Positions 11,398 to 22,212 of a stretch of 37,121 nucleotides of DNA are shown here, piece by piece. Numbering within the stretch: the stretch's first letter is position 1; the number at the start of each line of letters is the position of its first letter. The notes beneath the pieces were generated by a model that was not told the DNA's origin, searched no databases, and was given only the letters and a program-made list of their open reading frames with translations. The stretch comes from Nemertoderma westbladi (Eukaryota > Xenacoelomorpha > Nemertodermatida > Nemertodermatidae), in NCBI GenBank assembly GCA_032718475.1, contig JAUCBJ010006684.1, positions 1 through 37,121 on the forward strand, given 5' to 3'. Position numbers and translations under genes: made by a program.

Positions 11398-13161
11398 CCG
11401 TTGGGAGAAATAAAAAAAAATGAAATAGGAGTGTAATCTGTTATTACATTTACTCAATTAAAACGTTGTTACTTCGCCATTCAAACTTTATTTGAAACTC
11501 TTTATTAATAAATAAAGAACGGCTTCAATAAATTCTGAAGATTTCAACCTCCGTTCAATGCGAATTATTTAACAATAACAAAGGCACACAGAGCACATCA
11601 TATTATTTAAGTGCGACATTCGCAGTAAAACATAATTAGTACCCGATGTTTATTATATTATATTATATTATATTATATTATATTATATTATATACAAAAT
11701 AAATTCAGTTAGAACTTAAATAATATCTGAGTTATTTACCTCATGGAAAATATAAACTGAGTATAAAATATCTATTATACCCAGCTCGCTATACATACTG
11801 TATAAAACATGTCTCACTAAAAATATTATAAAAATATTACATTATGACTAATAATAATAATATTAATGCACAATAATGGATAAAGATTAAGGACTGAATA
11901 CATTTGAACAGACGAACAATAACGCAATTCGAAACTCAAACACAAATAAACTCGGTAGTTTTGGAATTAGATTTATATACCTAATATTTTATTTACGAGA
12001 ATAAATTGTTTTAAAATTGTTTTAGTAATAATTGTATTTATTTAACTGGTACCTGAAACCTAAGGTTAATAAGTGCTGCTTAACCTGGACTACAGAGCCA
12101 ACAAACATAACGAAAACATTACCAAGGCGTCCGCGGTCCGTAGACTGTATCTTACGTATCGTTGGTCCCAGTATTTATCGAAACTTTACGAAAATTGTCT
12201 ACTAAATCGAAATATACCTGTGGATGTGGAAATAACGCCAAGTTACAGGATATAGAAAACAAAATAAAACCACCACGCTATATTATTATACACAATTATC
12301 TATAATTGTGCTTCAGCTGTTATTTACAAGTAATTGAGAGAAAGTAGAATTTACACATTGGAAGTAAAACTATATTATGTCATTCGTTAAAAAAGATGTT
12401 TGTCGTTATGCAAAACTCAATACACGCTGAATTGGTGCGAAATGAAACTAGAACAAGCGGGTCTTAAGATAATTTTTATGGAATCAATTAATTATTTTTA
12501 CTGAATAACCAATGGAAATTCTAAATTTACATTTACAGTTCATTTAATGGTTTTTGTCAAATATTTACAAATTTAAAATCACATTCGAATGCTGAGTTAT
12601 TCATGTCATGACATTGTTACGAATTTATTCTAAGACGTACCCATTCCGCGACAATGGAAAACAAACAAAAGCTCTTTAGTAATATTAATATTAACTATTA
12701 TAATCAAACACAGAACTTTTAAAATCTAAATATCCTTCCCGCAACTACCAGCTGCGTAGTGGTGTATTAACGTTTCAGCGCTGTTCAACAAAACTAGCCA
12801 TAATGGTTTGCAGTTTTCACTTTAATAATAGTTAACCGTAATTAAGTATTGTTGATATATTGATAGTCTCCTCGGTAAGTAGAAGCACTAGTAACTCAAT
12901 ATCTGCGGTATCTAGTACTCGAGTCCAACTATCTATAACAACAATGTCCAACTTTAGCTAATAACTTAGTGACATTTATAGCTGTGGATTTGGAAGATCG
13001 CAGAAATCAATTATAAAATTTATAACGTCAGAATTCGGAAAATGGCATGACAAGCAAACATAGTTCTGTTAGTGCAACAGACCCCCACTAGAGGGTTAAA
13101 AGTCTGCCATTACTTTGATTTAAGTTGAAACTAGAGCCTTGTGACCTACTAGGGCACACAT
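11398..13161. other. AT-rich intergenic DNA with a (TATTA)n microsatellite
   Basis: No gene could be supported. 11651-11694 is a (TATTA)n run of about nine units. The only open frame (12073-12255, plus) has no recognisable motif and ordinary AT-rich composition. The rest is unremarkable. Confidence 0.8.
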
Positions 13162-13782
13162 GGGAGCTGTGTACTCCGGGGGAATGGGAGCCTGTGTACT
13201 CCGGGGGAATGGGAGCCTGTGTACTCCGGGGGAATGGGAGCCTGTGTACTCCGGGGGAATGGGAGCCTGTGTACTCCGGGGGAATGGGAGCCTGTGTACC
13301 CCGGGGGAATGGGAGCATGTGTACTCCGGGGGAATGGGAGCCTGTGTACTCCGGGGGAATAGGAGCCTGTGTACCCCGGGGGAATGGGAGCATGTGTACT
13401 CCGGGGGAATAGGAGCCTGTGTACCCCGGGGGAATGGGAGCCTGTGTACTCCGGGGGAATGGGAGCCTGTGTACTCCGGGGAATGGGAGCCTGTGTACTC
13501 CGGGGGAATGGGAGCCTGTGTACCCCGGGGGAATGGGAGCCTGTGTACTCCGGGGGAATGGGAGCCTGTGTACTCCGGGGGAATGGGAGCCTGTGTACTC
13601 CGGGGGAATGGGAGCCTGTGTACTCCGGGGGAATGGGAGCCTGTGTACTCCGGGGGAATGGGAGTCTGTGTACTCCGGGGGAATGGGAGCCTGTGTACTC
13701 CGGGGGAATGGGAGCCTGTGTACTCCGGGGGAATGGGAGCCTGTGTATTCCGGGGGAATGGGAGCCTGTGTATTCCGGGGGA
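13162..13782. repeat. 25-bp G-rich minisatellite (about 25 copies)
   Basis: The unit is GGGAGCCTGTGTACTCCG plus GGGGAAT. Variants include CCCCGG for CTCCGG, ATAGGAG for ATGGGAG, and one 24-bp unit missing a G near 13479. A 25-bp unit shifts frame at every copy, so the long open frames on both strands (13088-13854) repeat a 25-residue period only because stops happen to be absent. They are not genes. G5 blocks every 25 bp could support G-quadruplex folding. Confidence 0.96.
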
Positions 13783-14451
13783 GGTTGGTCAATCTGCAGT
13801 TATCTAGTCGGATACAAGAGGGTTACATTTAAGAGTGTTTACTTTCACTGTTAAGGTATTTCGCCCTCTAGCGTCAGTCTCCAGAACTGCCGAGTGATCT
13901 GCGTCAGTATGATTGTAATTGGTTTGATAGAAGGGAGGCCATAATTATGTTAATTAGCGGAAATACGAGATGTCGGGTTGCATTTCCAGGTCTACTTTTT
14001 ATCGGAGTCTCTAGCGGAATCGCTAGAGCGTCAGACTTCCAACCTGCAGGTCACCAGTTCGATCCCACCTGGACGCAACAATGTGCTAACTTTGCTGTGA
14101 CCAACGAAAATTCGAATTATTTACGGCTTGAACGAATAAAAATCACACAAATGAGATGCCTCTAGCGGGGTCTGGCAGAAAGCTCACCTTCAGGACAACT
14201 CCATGTCACCAAGTTTTTAGCAGTCACACGTTCCAACTTAGAGACCCAATAACTCACAATGTGTAGAATAATGTGAATAATCATATCTAAATAAGTTCCC
14301 TCGGGTGGTAAACAATTCTACGACAAACATATATCTGTTTGCAACCAAGTCTAGGCGACAATAAATACTAAAATGGTGAAGTCAAGATAGGGAAGGGAAC
14401 TGTGGTGGGCTGGGAATGGCGACATATTGCTAGCTACTGAACGGGACGATA
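13783..14451. other. Spacer downstream of CFAP410
   Basis: This holds the tRNA-derived segment at 14007-14074 and otherwise nothing recognisable. No canonical poly(A) signal for the minus-strand CFAP410 gene was seen here. Confidence 0.6.
14007..14074 (+). repeat. tRNA-derived sequence (SINE head or tRNA relic)
   Basis: The segment carries a B-box-like AGTTCGATCCC (14056-14066), a D-arm-like palindrome TCTAGCG-GAAT-CGCTAGA and an anticodon-loop-like CTTCCAA. The flanks GTTGC...CCAGGT and ACCTGG...GCAAC are nearly complementary. The acceptor and anticodon stems do not pair as in a working tRNA, so this is more likely a SINE head or a decayed tRNA than a gene. Confidence 0.45.
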
Positions 14452-15487
14452 CTAGGACGACAGACTGCCCATTCTGTTGCGGACAGCGTCCTGTATAATC
14501 TCCAGACTCCCGTAGTCTAACTCCTGCACGAGACTCAGTACCGCACTCACTATGTTCCCGTCTCGCGTTCGGTACGAACTCGACTTCTTGGGACTGAACT
14601 TGGACAGTCGCATGGGTTTCATACCCATCTCGGAGCGAATCTCGTTGGTTTCCGTAAAGTCCCGTATTATCGCGCGACTCCTGGGGGATTCAGACGAAGA
14701 GTTATCGGCGTTCCCGTTGGTTAAATGGCTGTCGGCACCTAAAGAAACGGGAGGAAGGTATAATACTAACGATCGGAAGAGCTAATTATTAAATTATTGA
14801 AGTACCGGTAACAACTAATTATTAACCACCGGAAAACTTTGTTTGTTTGTTAACCCCGCCTTTAACTAGAACTAGGTAGGCCTAACTGGTACGAATGTAG
14901 TTGTAGTACCGTATGTCAACAAAACTGAGACGCTTGTATTTCGTAAAACAAAGAACATCAACTAATATAGGCCTATTCAGAAATAATCTCAGCATCTAGG
15001 CCTAACACTGTAACATCTAGCCCTATATAGGCATATCTGCCTATCATCACTAACCGCTCGCCCCGAGTTTTGGGTTCTTTTCCTTTGCCAACGCCAACTC
15101 GTCGTCTGTGACCTCGATATTATCGAGTTTCAGTAGTTTGGGCAGATACCTGAGCACTGTGGACCGATAGTTATCGTGCCGACAGCACGGGTTGTCGAAC
15201 AGCCAGAGGATCCGCAGCTTCGGGAGTTTAGCGATGTGGATGATATCCGAGAGGTCGGCAATGCAGTTCCTTCGGAGGTAGAGTTCCTGTAGGTTGACGC
15301 AGTTACTGAAGTGGGAGAGAGTCGCTATGTTATTGAGACTCAGACTGATGATTTCGAGACCCGGCATCGACTTGCAAATAGAAACGTCGTCCAATTCTTT
15401 GCCCCAGAAGTTGAGTCGACGGACTTTACCAATGTCCGTTCCCTCCATGGATCGGGACATGATGAGATGTTCTGTTAATACCACCAT
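14452..15487 (-). CDS. CFAP410: CFAP410 (C21orf2) ortholog, two exons
   Basis: The protein joins exon 1 (15487-15055) and exon 2 (14738-14452) across a 316-bp intron. The donor is G|GTTAGT and the acceptor CGTTTCTTTAG|GT. The split glycine codon restores phase exactly, giving 239 residues against 256 in human. Residues about 21-125 are leucine-rich repeats plus cap: VRRLNFWG, SLSLNNI, LQELYLRRNCIADL, ILWLFDNPCC and LPKLLKLDN all follow vertebrate CFAP410. Exon 2 begins with a serine-rich linker and ends with conserved helices (GNIVSAVLSLVQELDYGSLE), the domain known to oligomerise in this family. CFAP410 acts at the ciliary base and in DNA-damage signalling with NEK1/SPATA7. The start MVVLTEH aligns with human MVLTRAK. 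Without splicing the protein would stop seven codons past the LRR cap, so the intron is needed. Confidence 0.92.
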
Positions 15488-15932
15488 CTTAGATTCTATT
15501 CACTATTTTCTTCGGGTTCAAAATTTAATACACCAAAACTGTAATAGTCAATCAGCTGATAAGCAAAAAATAATGACGGTACCGCGGTACCGGTACTTCC
15601 AGACGGAAATGCTGTAGGCCTACTGCATTTGAAAGAAGCCGTTCCGTACAGGAATATTGATCCGTGAATTAACCAATCAGCTCACGGATCAAATTTCCGT
15701 CTTCATACAGGAATTTTTGATATTTCCAAAGACTCAAGACCCAATTACAGTATAAAGACTAAGATAAATATTATTTTATACTAGGATGGACTGAACACAG
15801 GCACATAAAACATACAGTAGATACTGTAATAAATAGTCTGACGATCAGAAACGTAAAGCAATGCTGTTTTATAGTGATTGAACTCTCCATCTTTTTCAGG
15901 TTTCACTGTAGGATATCACAGGGACAGGTTTA
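15488..15932. other. Upstream of CFAP410, palindromes only
   Basis: This stretch contains CGGTACCG-CGGTACCG, a perfect 16-bp palindrome (15577-15592), a TAGGCCTA box (15615-15622) and a hairpin TTGATCCGTGA / TCACGGATCAA (15657-15667 and 15682-15692, perfect 11-bp arms, 14-nt loop). The promoter of CFAP410 should lie here, but no TATA box or other decisive element was recognised. Confidence 0.6.
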
Positions 15933-16077
15933 TTGCAGCGGAAGCAAATACCTGCAATTTTTGAACGCCGATATCTCAGCTATTTCTCAATGAAACTAAT
16001 AGTTAATTACATATTTAGAATCGCTGCAACGACAGCTTCCCATTGCTATGAACAAATCACTATAAGGACGAAGAATA
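15933..16077. repeat. Diverged relic of the 32.5-kb fold-back family
   Basis: From TTGCAGCG through TTTGAACGCC, TCTCAGCT, TTTCTCAA and ACATATTT this segment follows the right arm of the fold-back element at 32528-33480 (arm positions about 33101-33240), with many substitutions. It appears to be a single old arm and no partner arm was seen nearby. Confidence 0.7.
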
Positions 16078-16160
16078 ACTGCGGTGCGGTGCGACTGGTG
16101 CAATATCGACAAAATTATTTATTAAACTATTTATTTTAATACAGTAATTATGAATGGAAG

Positions 16161-16410
16161 AATCTTTTAGGCTCGTTAAGCCAAGGAATGCCTGTTCACC
16201 ACCATGGCTGATCTTCCGCAGTAAACCCTTCCACTGTGTTTCCCAAGTTGCATGGGTTCCCTTTTATCGACCACTGAAGGATGAAAGCCGGGGTTGGGCT
16301 AGGCTGCAGCATTTAAAGCACTGTGCCCAAACAGTGCTGCCCCATCTAGGGATCGAACCCGGACTCCCTAATCGGAAGCCCAGGAATGTCACCACTAGAC
16401 CGAGCTGCTG
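16161..16410 (-). repeat. tRNA-derived SINE
   Basis: On the minus strand the head (about 16410-16339) has an A box within CGGTCTAGTGGT, an anticodon-like GCTTCCGAT and a perfect B box GGGTTCGATCCC (16349-16360), 54 bp apart as in tRNA genes. The acceptor ends are not complementary, so it is not a working tRNA. The body follows to about 16161 and includes an 8-bp perfect hairpin AGCACTGT / ACAGTGCT (16317-16338). The plus-strand open frame at 16154-16480 is incidental. The 3' limit is approximate. Confidence 0.75.
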
Positions 16411-17254
16411 CTTAAATATTATATGCTTATTATACAGTAATTATAATAATAATAAGCATGATAACAAATCTACAGTATAAAACTACATAAAGTGGCGTAC
16501 AGTATTTTACAATAAATAAAATACTTGATTTACCCTTTCGCGCCTCTATCTGACTTATTTAACTCTCTCGCTGCGCTCGGTCGCTTAATAACAGATCTCG
16601 GGATGAACGGTAAATAAAGCATATTATATACCGTACAGTAGATAGTTATTATAATTTACGTTATAATGCGTTAGAATATTAACGTTCAAATGTTGATGCT
16701 AAAGACTCAGGTCACAGACTTAGTGGCTCGCCCCATATTATTAAACTACTTGGACAATTTCGGTTGGTCAAAGTAAGTATGGGATAATTTTAACAATAAT
16801 TCATAAAACCTGAAAATTTTTGAAAAACGTGGACAGAACTGCTATAATGTGCAAATCATTCTGATTGGTCAAGTCATTGCCTTGTTGCTGTTCTTTCTCA
16901 AGCCAGTCCAGTTCACCTTTTTCAAATTTGAAATTGGTAGACAAAAAAGCTGAAAAAGGTGGACATGCTGTGTGACCCAACTAGCCCGTGATTGGTCTGT
17001 CCATTGTCCATGTTTTCTGTTTCCACTGTCCAGTCAACCTTTTTCAAACACCCGACAACCACTGCCGACAACGACAAACATGTTCACTGTAACATGTTCT
17101 CATAACTATCGTTAATTGTTTTGGTTATTATAATAACATTTAACTGTAACCTGTTGTTTTCCCTCAAATGAAATTAACATTAATTAGCGCCACTAATGGT
17201 TGTCGGTTGTCGGCGTCGTAGCGTTTTACACCCGATATACATGTAGTTATAAAA
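16411..17254. other. Spacer with small tandem fold-backs and a MITE-like dyad
   Basis: Two diverged tandem units each start with TGAAAAA(C/G)GTGGAC and end with its complement: 16821-16924 (TGAAAAACGTGGAC to GTTCACCTTTTTCA) and 16951-17045 (TGAAAAAGGTGGAC to GTCAACCTTTTTCA). Each would fold back on itself. Next, CCGACAACCA (17052-17061) is inverted as TGGTTGTCGG (17197-17206), bounding a 155-bp segment. These look like miniature non-coding repeats. No gene was seen. Confidence 0.55.
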
Positions 17255-18725
17255 TTTATTAGCAGCCCTCTCCACTTTATTCGGAAGGATAGAAGCTGTG
17301 CATCTGCTAGCGTATTAGAGAGCAGGGCGATGTCATCCGAAAAGTCGGTGTCTGTGACTGTAGTTGCCGGATATCTACTACTTCTGCGTTCTTGAAGTGT
17401 GAATCCCAGATCTTCACCCTTTGTGCTCCGTCCTCATTGCGTAATACAGCACAATTACAAATAGTAATGATGCTAATGTGTCACCTTGTAGTACGCCAGC
17501 CAGGATTAAGAAGAACTCAGCTTCACCATCTGGTGAGAGTACCTGAGCTTCTGTGTCACAATATAATAATCCAATGCCAGCCATAATTACCTCTGGTATT
17601 CCATAAGCTCTTAGGATTTCCCGCATTTTACCTCTATGGATTGAGTCGAATGCTTTCTTGAAGTCCACAAATGTCAGGACAGCGGGGAGATTCTTTGACT
17701 TAATTCCCTCAATCAGTCTCCGTAGCGCAAGTATCTGAGCTATTATTGTTGATCTACTGTATTTGGTCGAAATCCGTTTTGGCCTATTTTGGCAGCTACC
17801 ACAAGCAGACAGATCCCACGATAACTTGTTGGTACACCGAGGTTGACCTTTAGTCCAAAGTGGTGGTGGCTTTTCCCATTTCAGCATCCGGTTGCAAACA
17901 TGCAATAATGGTCTGTTTAGCACTCCTGTTTTCCATACCTCTGCAGGGTTTCATCTAATCCACTCGCTTTATGATTGGACATGAGTCCCCCCCCCCCCCT
18001 CCCCCCTCAATTTCTGGTCTTAGCGTAGCCATCACCTCTTTCGGCACTAGCATGGCTATTAGATTGGAGATGACGGTGACAGCTATTTCCGTATTAAGAA
18101 TTACTGTCAACTTTTATTAAATTAATTTGTGCACTAATGGAGACCGGAAATGGATATTAATAAATAAACTGTAAAAAAAAACATCTTTTAATGCTTCTTT
18201 GGAGTTCGGGGGGTGTAAAGTCCCATGTACAGTTTGCCAGGTAAGTCTTGATTGTTGCTGTATGTGAGCAGTTGTAATTTCGTCAATCTTGTCCTGTATG
18301 TACTTCTGGCTGATGTTTATAGGCCAATTGAAGATCATCCTTAGCTTTCTCAACCTTGTTGATGTTTTCTGTTGTTGGTTGTTCGATTTTAACTTTGTAG
18401 GCTAACTTAAGATCTTCTCTCTTACAAGTATCCTCAGAGTCTTGCCATGGCACGTAATGTTTTCGTTTGGGTTTCTGGGGAATATGCCTCTTGGCTGATT
18501 CCTTGTGGGCTTTTATTATATTCTTGTATATTGAATCGGTAGACTGGTCTTCATCCATTGATTCCATGATTTCCATAAATGCGTCTTTGTTGTTCTTTTT
18601 CATCTGACGTTTCCAACGGAATGCAACCAGTTTGTCCCTGAAATTTAAGGCATATTCCTGACTTCCTGAGATTTCGAAATCACCTTTGGCGCCTGCAGTC
18701 CTGTTGCCAAATAGTATATGTTTCG
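17255..18725 (-). pseudogene. Decayed second LINE, linker and RT fragment
   Basis: On the minus strand, pieces of one LINE protein lie in order but in different frames. First comes an EN-RT linker (NFRDKLVAFRWKR into 18603-18283, helical and lysine-rich), then KYIQDKIDEITTAH (18353-18117). RT follows at 17923-17414: VWKTG-like entry, FVDFKKAFDSIHRGK, AGVLQGDTLASLLF. Near 17300 is DTDFSDDIALLSNT, where the usual FADD box reads FSDD. Frameshifts fall at about 18283-18353, 17930-18110 (beside a C13 run) and 17414. The endonuclease domain is missing. The motifs differ from the satellite-nested LINE, so this is another family, perhaps RTE/CR1-like. Confidence 0.85.
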
Positions 18726-18784
18726 TCCCTGCTAAACCTATTTAACTGACGCCTATTAAATCAGATTGGTAACAAAGATGTCAG

Positions 18785-18903
18785 TAAAGGTGCGTTCACA
18801 TAACGTATGTGTATGTAAGGGTAGAAACGATGCAAATTTCTATTAGGCGTTAGCCACATTATATCTAGACGTACACATATACGTTATGTGAACGCACCTT
18901 CAG
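18785..18903. mobile_element. MITE with about 27-bp terminal inverted repeats
   Basis: AAGGTGCGTTCACATAACGT (from 18787) recurs inverted as ACGTTATGTGAACGCACCTT (ending 18900). The arms continue through TATGTGTA with one 2-bp indel. The 115-bp total length and lack of coding capacity are typical of a MITE. A target duplication could not be fixed, so the superfamily is left open. Confidence 0.8.
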
Positions 18904-19081
18904 ATATGATAAGAAAAATGAATGTGTTTAAATTCTATGCACACAGCATAATAAAACGTTCTAGAACATGTAATTAATACAGTTACAAATAATTAATCAT
19001 TAATACGCCAACACACATTTTTGTTCAAAAATGTAATAGCAGGCGGAAGTGTTACCATATCAGTTTATTATTGTTTAACAA

Positions 19082-20246
19082 ATGGCACAGGAAGAGGGAT
19101 TCACACAATCAGAAACTTCGGACTTCTCGGATAATAATGAATTGGTCGAGGTTAGGTTATAGGTAACGTTATTAATTATAAGTACCTGTACTGATTGATA
19201 TCAATTTCAATCATAAATAGAAACAAATACAAATTCGAAGCAATACATCAGAGTGACGACATTGATACAGAGCCATTTGAAGTGTCATTTGGTGCAGTGA
19301 TGCGAATGTTTCTTCTTGACAAACATTTGATATAAAGAGAGTGGAAAAATAAGAATAAGATACAGTGTCCATTTAACAAACGAGACGTTGTACAGTATCC
19401 GTGATGACGGAGAATTGTTCAAACCCAGCATCACTCTGTCGGTGTGATGTATGAGTCTGACCGGCCACTGCTATATTAGAAATGATCATCCTTTGCATAG
19501 TATTAATAGTCCTATAGGAGACGTTCTTGAAACGTCTCCTGAAATACACAAGTCTTGTTAACTTCGTTAGCTGCCATTAGAATTGCATATTAATTGTGCG
19601 GATTTACTTGGTTGATTGACATACAATGTAAATCCCTGAAGGTGTTGAGATACAGACGGGACCGGTAATACATCCTAACATCAATATCGTGGCAGATTTA
19701 TGCATTTATTTCAATGGTTTAGCGTATTAACTATATTATTTCAGTTTGTTTGCACAGCATTTTTATGAGTTAATTTGAACAATAATTGGTAGGTATAACA
19801 CTGACCTTTAAATAGTCCTAAGCTCTGTGTGAGACACCTCATGAATTTTGATAAATACTTCATCAAAAAATATTTGTAAGAGAGTGTCCAAAGGCTATAT
19901 CCAATCATTTTTCGTGATTATAGTTAACAATAATTATTTTTAGATCCAAGAAAACCTCCTCACTCCCAACGACGAAGAATCAATAGAGGACAATATTGAA
20001 TTACAGAACCAGAATAGTGCAGAAAGAGAATACCGGTACTACAAAAACAAACTCAAACAGGCAATCAAAGAAAACATTAGATTACGGAAGGAATGTCGCT
20101 TACAACGGAGTAAGATGGATGATATCGAGGAGCAAATACTGGAAGTCGAAGGAAAACTAGCCAGCAATGAAACGGAAATCGATCAAGTAAATACCCAATA
20201 TAGAGAGCTTTACGATGAATTGTTTAAAACCAAAGAAGGACAATAA
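19082..20246 (+). CDS. Two-exon coiled-coil protein, family not recognised
   Basis: Exon 1 (19082-19150) encodes 23 residues beginning MAQEEGFTQSET. A donor GAG|GTTAGG and an acceptor AATTATTTTTAG|ATC, both phase 0, remove a 793-bp intron. Exon 2 (19944-20246) encodes 100 residues and a TAA. The 123-residue product has an acidic N-terminus and, from about residue 50, a charged heptad-type helix (KLKQAIKENIRLRKE, DDIEEQILEVEGKL, DQVNTQYRELYDELF). There is no signal peptide or membrane segment. A canonical AATAAA follows 61 nt after the stop. Only short ATG-initiated frames exist here, so a simple ORF scan misses it. Extra exons inside the intron cannot be excluded. It is likely a small coiled-coil subunit or scaffold; no partner is suggested. 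Confidence 0.72.
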
Positions 20247-20306
20247 CGGACGTGAATTATGTAAGATTCCGAGAGTGATTGATTAGATTAATTTACATTA
20301 TTCGCT

Positions 20307-20312
20307 AATAAA
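20307..20312 (+). promoter_or_regulatory. AATAAA polyadenylation signal
   Basis: A canonical AATAAA lies 61 nt after the TAA of the coiled-coil gene and is followed by T-rich sequence. It supports that gene's strand and 3' end. Confidence 0.65.
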
Positions 20313-22212
20313 TTGTTTTATTTAAATTATCTAAATTTTATGACTGCTGCGTAAATTTTAATTTTACAAATGACGACATGTATAAAATTTTAAACTGTAT
20401 GTTTTTGTTCTCCACATGTTTAAAAGTTATAAAACTATATGTCTGGGGTTCTTGTTCTATAACCATCACAGGTTTATTAAACTTTATACGCAATCGTTTT
20501 GAGTATAAAATGTTATTAGGCTTAATTTAGTATTTTCATTTGATTCAAGTCATTTTAATTTGTAAGATTATTTGATTTGCAAACTGAGATGTTGATTTAA
20601 TGAGGCGGCCGGTAATGTCTAGTTATGGGGCGAGACAATATATGGGCCTCCAGGCAGAGCCTTTAGCGAATCCACACATTGCAATCAAAGTGATATTGGC
20701 AATTCGACAGATTTCGGATGTCTATCGTTGAATTCCGTCCTTTGATATCTGGAATTTTCCGCCAACAGGAAAAATTAAAATCAATGTTGTACAAATAGAT
20801 TGTATTTGACAAATAGATGAACCTCCAAAACTAATTCAAGAAATTATATATAATGAATAGCAAAATTGGGGTTATTTAAATCTGAGATAAATTTAATCAA
20901 TAAAAAATAATGAATTAAATATACAATTTACAACTATTATACAATCAATGTACTACAAATATTGTTACTTTTGAAGTGACTATCAAACATCGTTCCTATT
21001 TAATTAACATCAACATCATGTGTGCATTACTGGATATAAAAGACCTGTGGTATAAACTATAAACACAAAACGCAGTTGTTTACTATACGGAAAACGTTAT
21101 GGATACGAAACTAATTAGAACAATTAATGCAATAATCACATTATAGTACAGAATTTATTCTGCTTATTATGTAAGTACACTATGTACAGTGCATTATATT
21201 AGCGCTGTGGTTGTGGTTGGTTAGTCTGCTGATACGTGAGCACTGAGCACTGAGCAGGTATCTATATACCAAACCATGTTGTGATTGGATGATGATATAC
21301 TTAATATTATTATATTAAATGAAAGCCAATGACGTTCGTTAAATGAGAAATAGCGATAAAGCAGATAATAAATCAATCATGTAATATAATGTGCGTTGGG
21401 GGTTAAAAAAAATGTAAATATTATATAAATCGAAAATAATGTAGAACTTTATATGGCGGGTAAGGATGCTTTATATGGCGGGTAAGGATGCTTTATAAGG
21501 CGGGTGAGAGAACGTCCAGTAGCGTCTACAGGACACCGCATAGGTTACCGGTTAACTCGGTATAGGTCGAGGGTTGGCCAATGGCCACTAATTACCGGCG
21601 CTCCTATGTGCGCTCCCGGCCTGGCCTATGTAGCGGTATGTAGAATTTATGTTAATGTTAATATATAATACAGTGCTATATTATATTCCCCATCATCCCC
21701 GCCCCATTTCATTATGAGTACCTAACTGACACAGTGAGTGTCGTGTATCAGTACATTACACTATTAGAACTAAGTTATACTAAACAACTAACACACAAAC
21801 ACACACACACACACACAAACACACAAGAATATAAACTGCAGCAAAATGTAACGCTAAATTAATATCTAACACTAAGTAGATTCAATAAATAATTAAATTG
21901 GTTAGTTGAACCTGAACGAACAGTCTAAGATAATTAGACTAAAGTTAATCGCAATTATAAACTATAAGACTGATTACCTTTAATTTAGTAAACTATATCC
22001 TACGACAACTAAATAATATTATTATCATTCTATACAAAAGTGTATTGAATTAATATAATGTAAGTTAAATTAGTAAGTTAGCTGTACCGCGGTCGGTAGT
22101 TAATCAAATGGTTGAGGACTATGATACCATAGGAGATGTGGTCAACAATGACGACGTAGACTAATCAAACAGTTAGTTAGTAGAGTAAGGAAACCCGCTG
22201 ATTATCTACAAT
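20313..22212. other. Intergenic DNA with a short tandem repeat and (CA)n
   Basis: No gene was seen. 21447-21510 holds three tandem copies of a 22-bp unit (CTTTATATGGCGGGTAAGGA plus TG). 21790-21827 is an imperfect (CA)n microsatellite. The right end should contain the 3' UTR of minus-strand IDH3A; an ATTAAA (complement of 21979-21984) is a possible signal 229 nt past its stop. Confidence 0.7.

Noticed and set aside
13088-13854. Repeat-protein genes on both strands in the 25-bp minisatellite
   Set aside because: The unit is not a multiple of three and all frames are open only because the unit lacks stops. No flanking coding sequence or splice support was seen.
14007-14074. Functional tRNA gene (Gly-like anticodon TCC)
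   Set aside because: Acceptor and anticodon stems do not pair. A tRNA-derived repeat explains it better.
14552-14785. 77-residue plus-strand protein
   Set aside because: It lies opposite CFAP410 exon 2, which has family conservation and matching splice phase.
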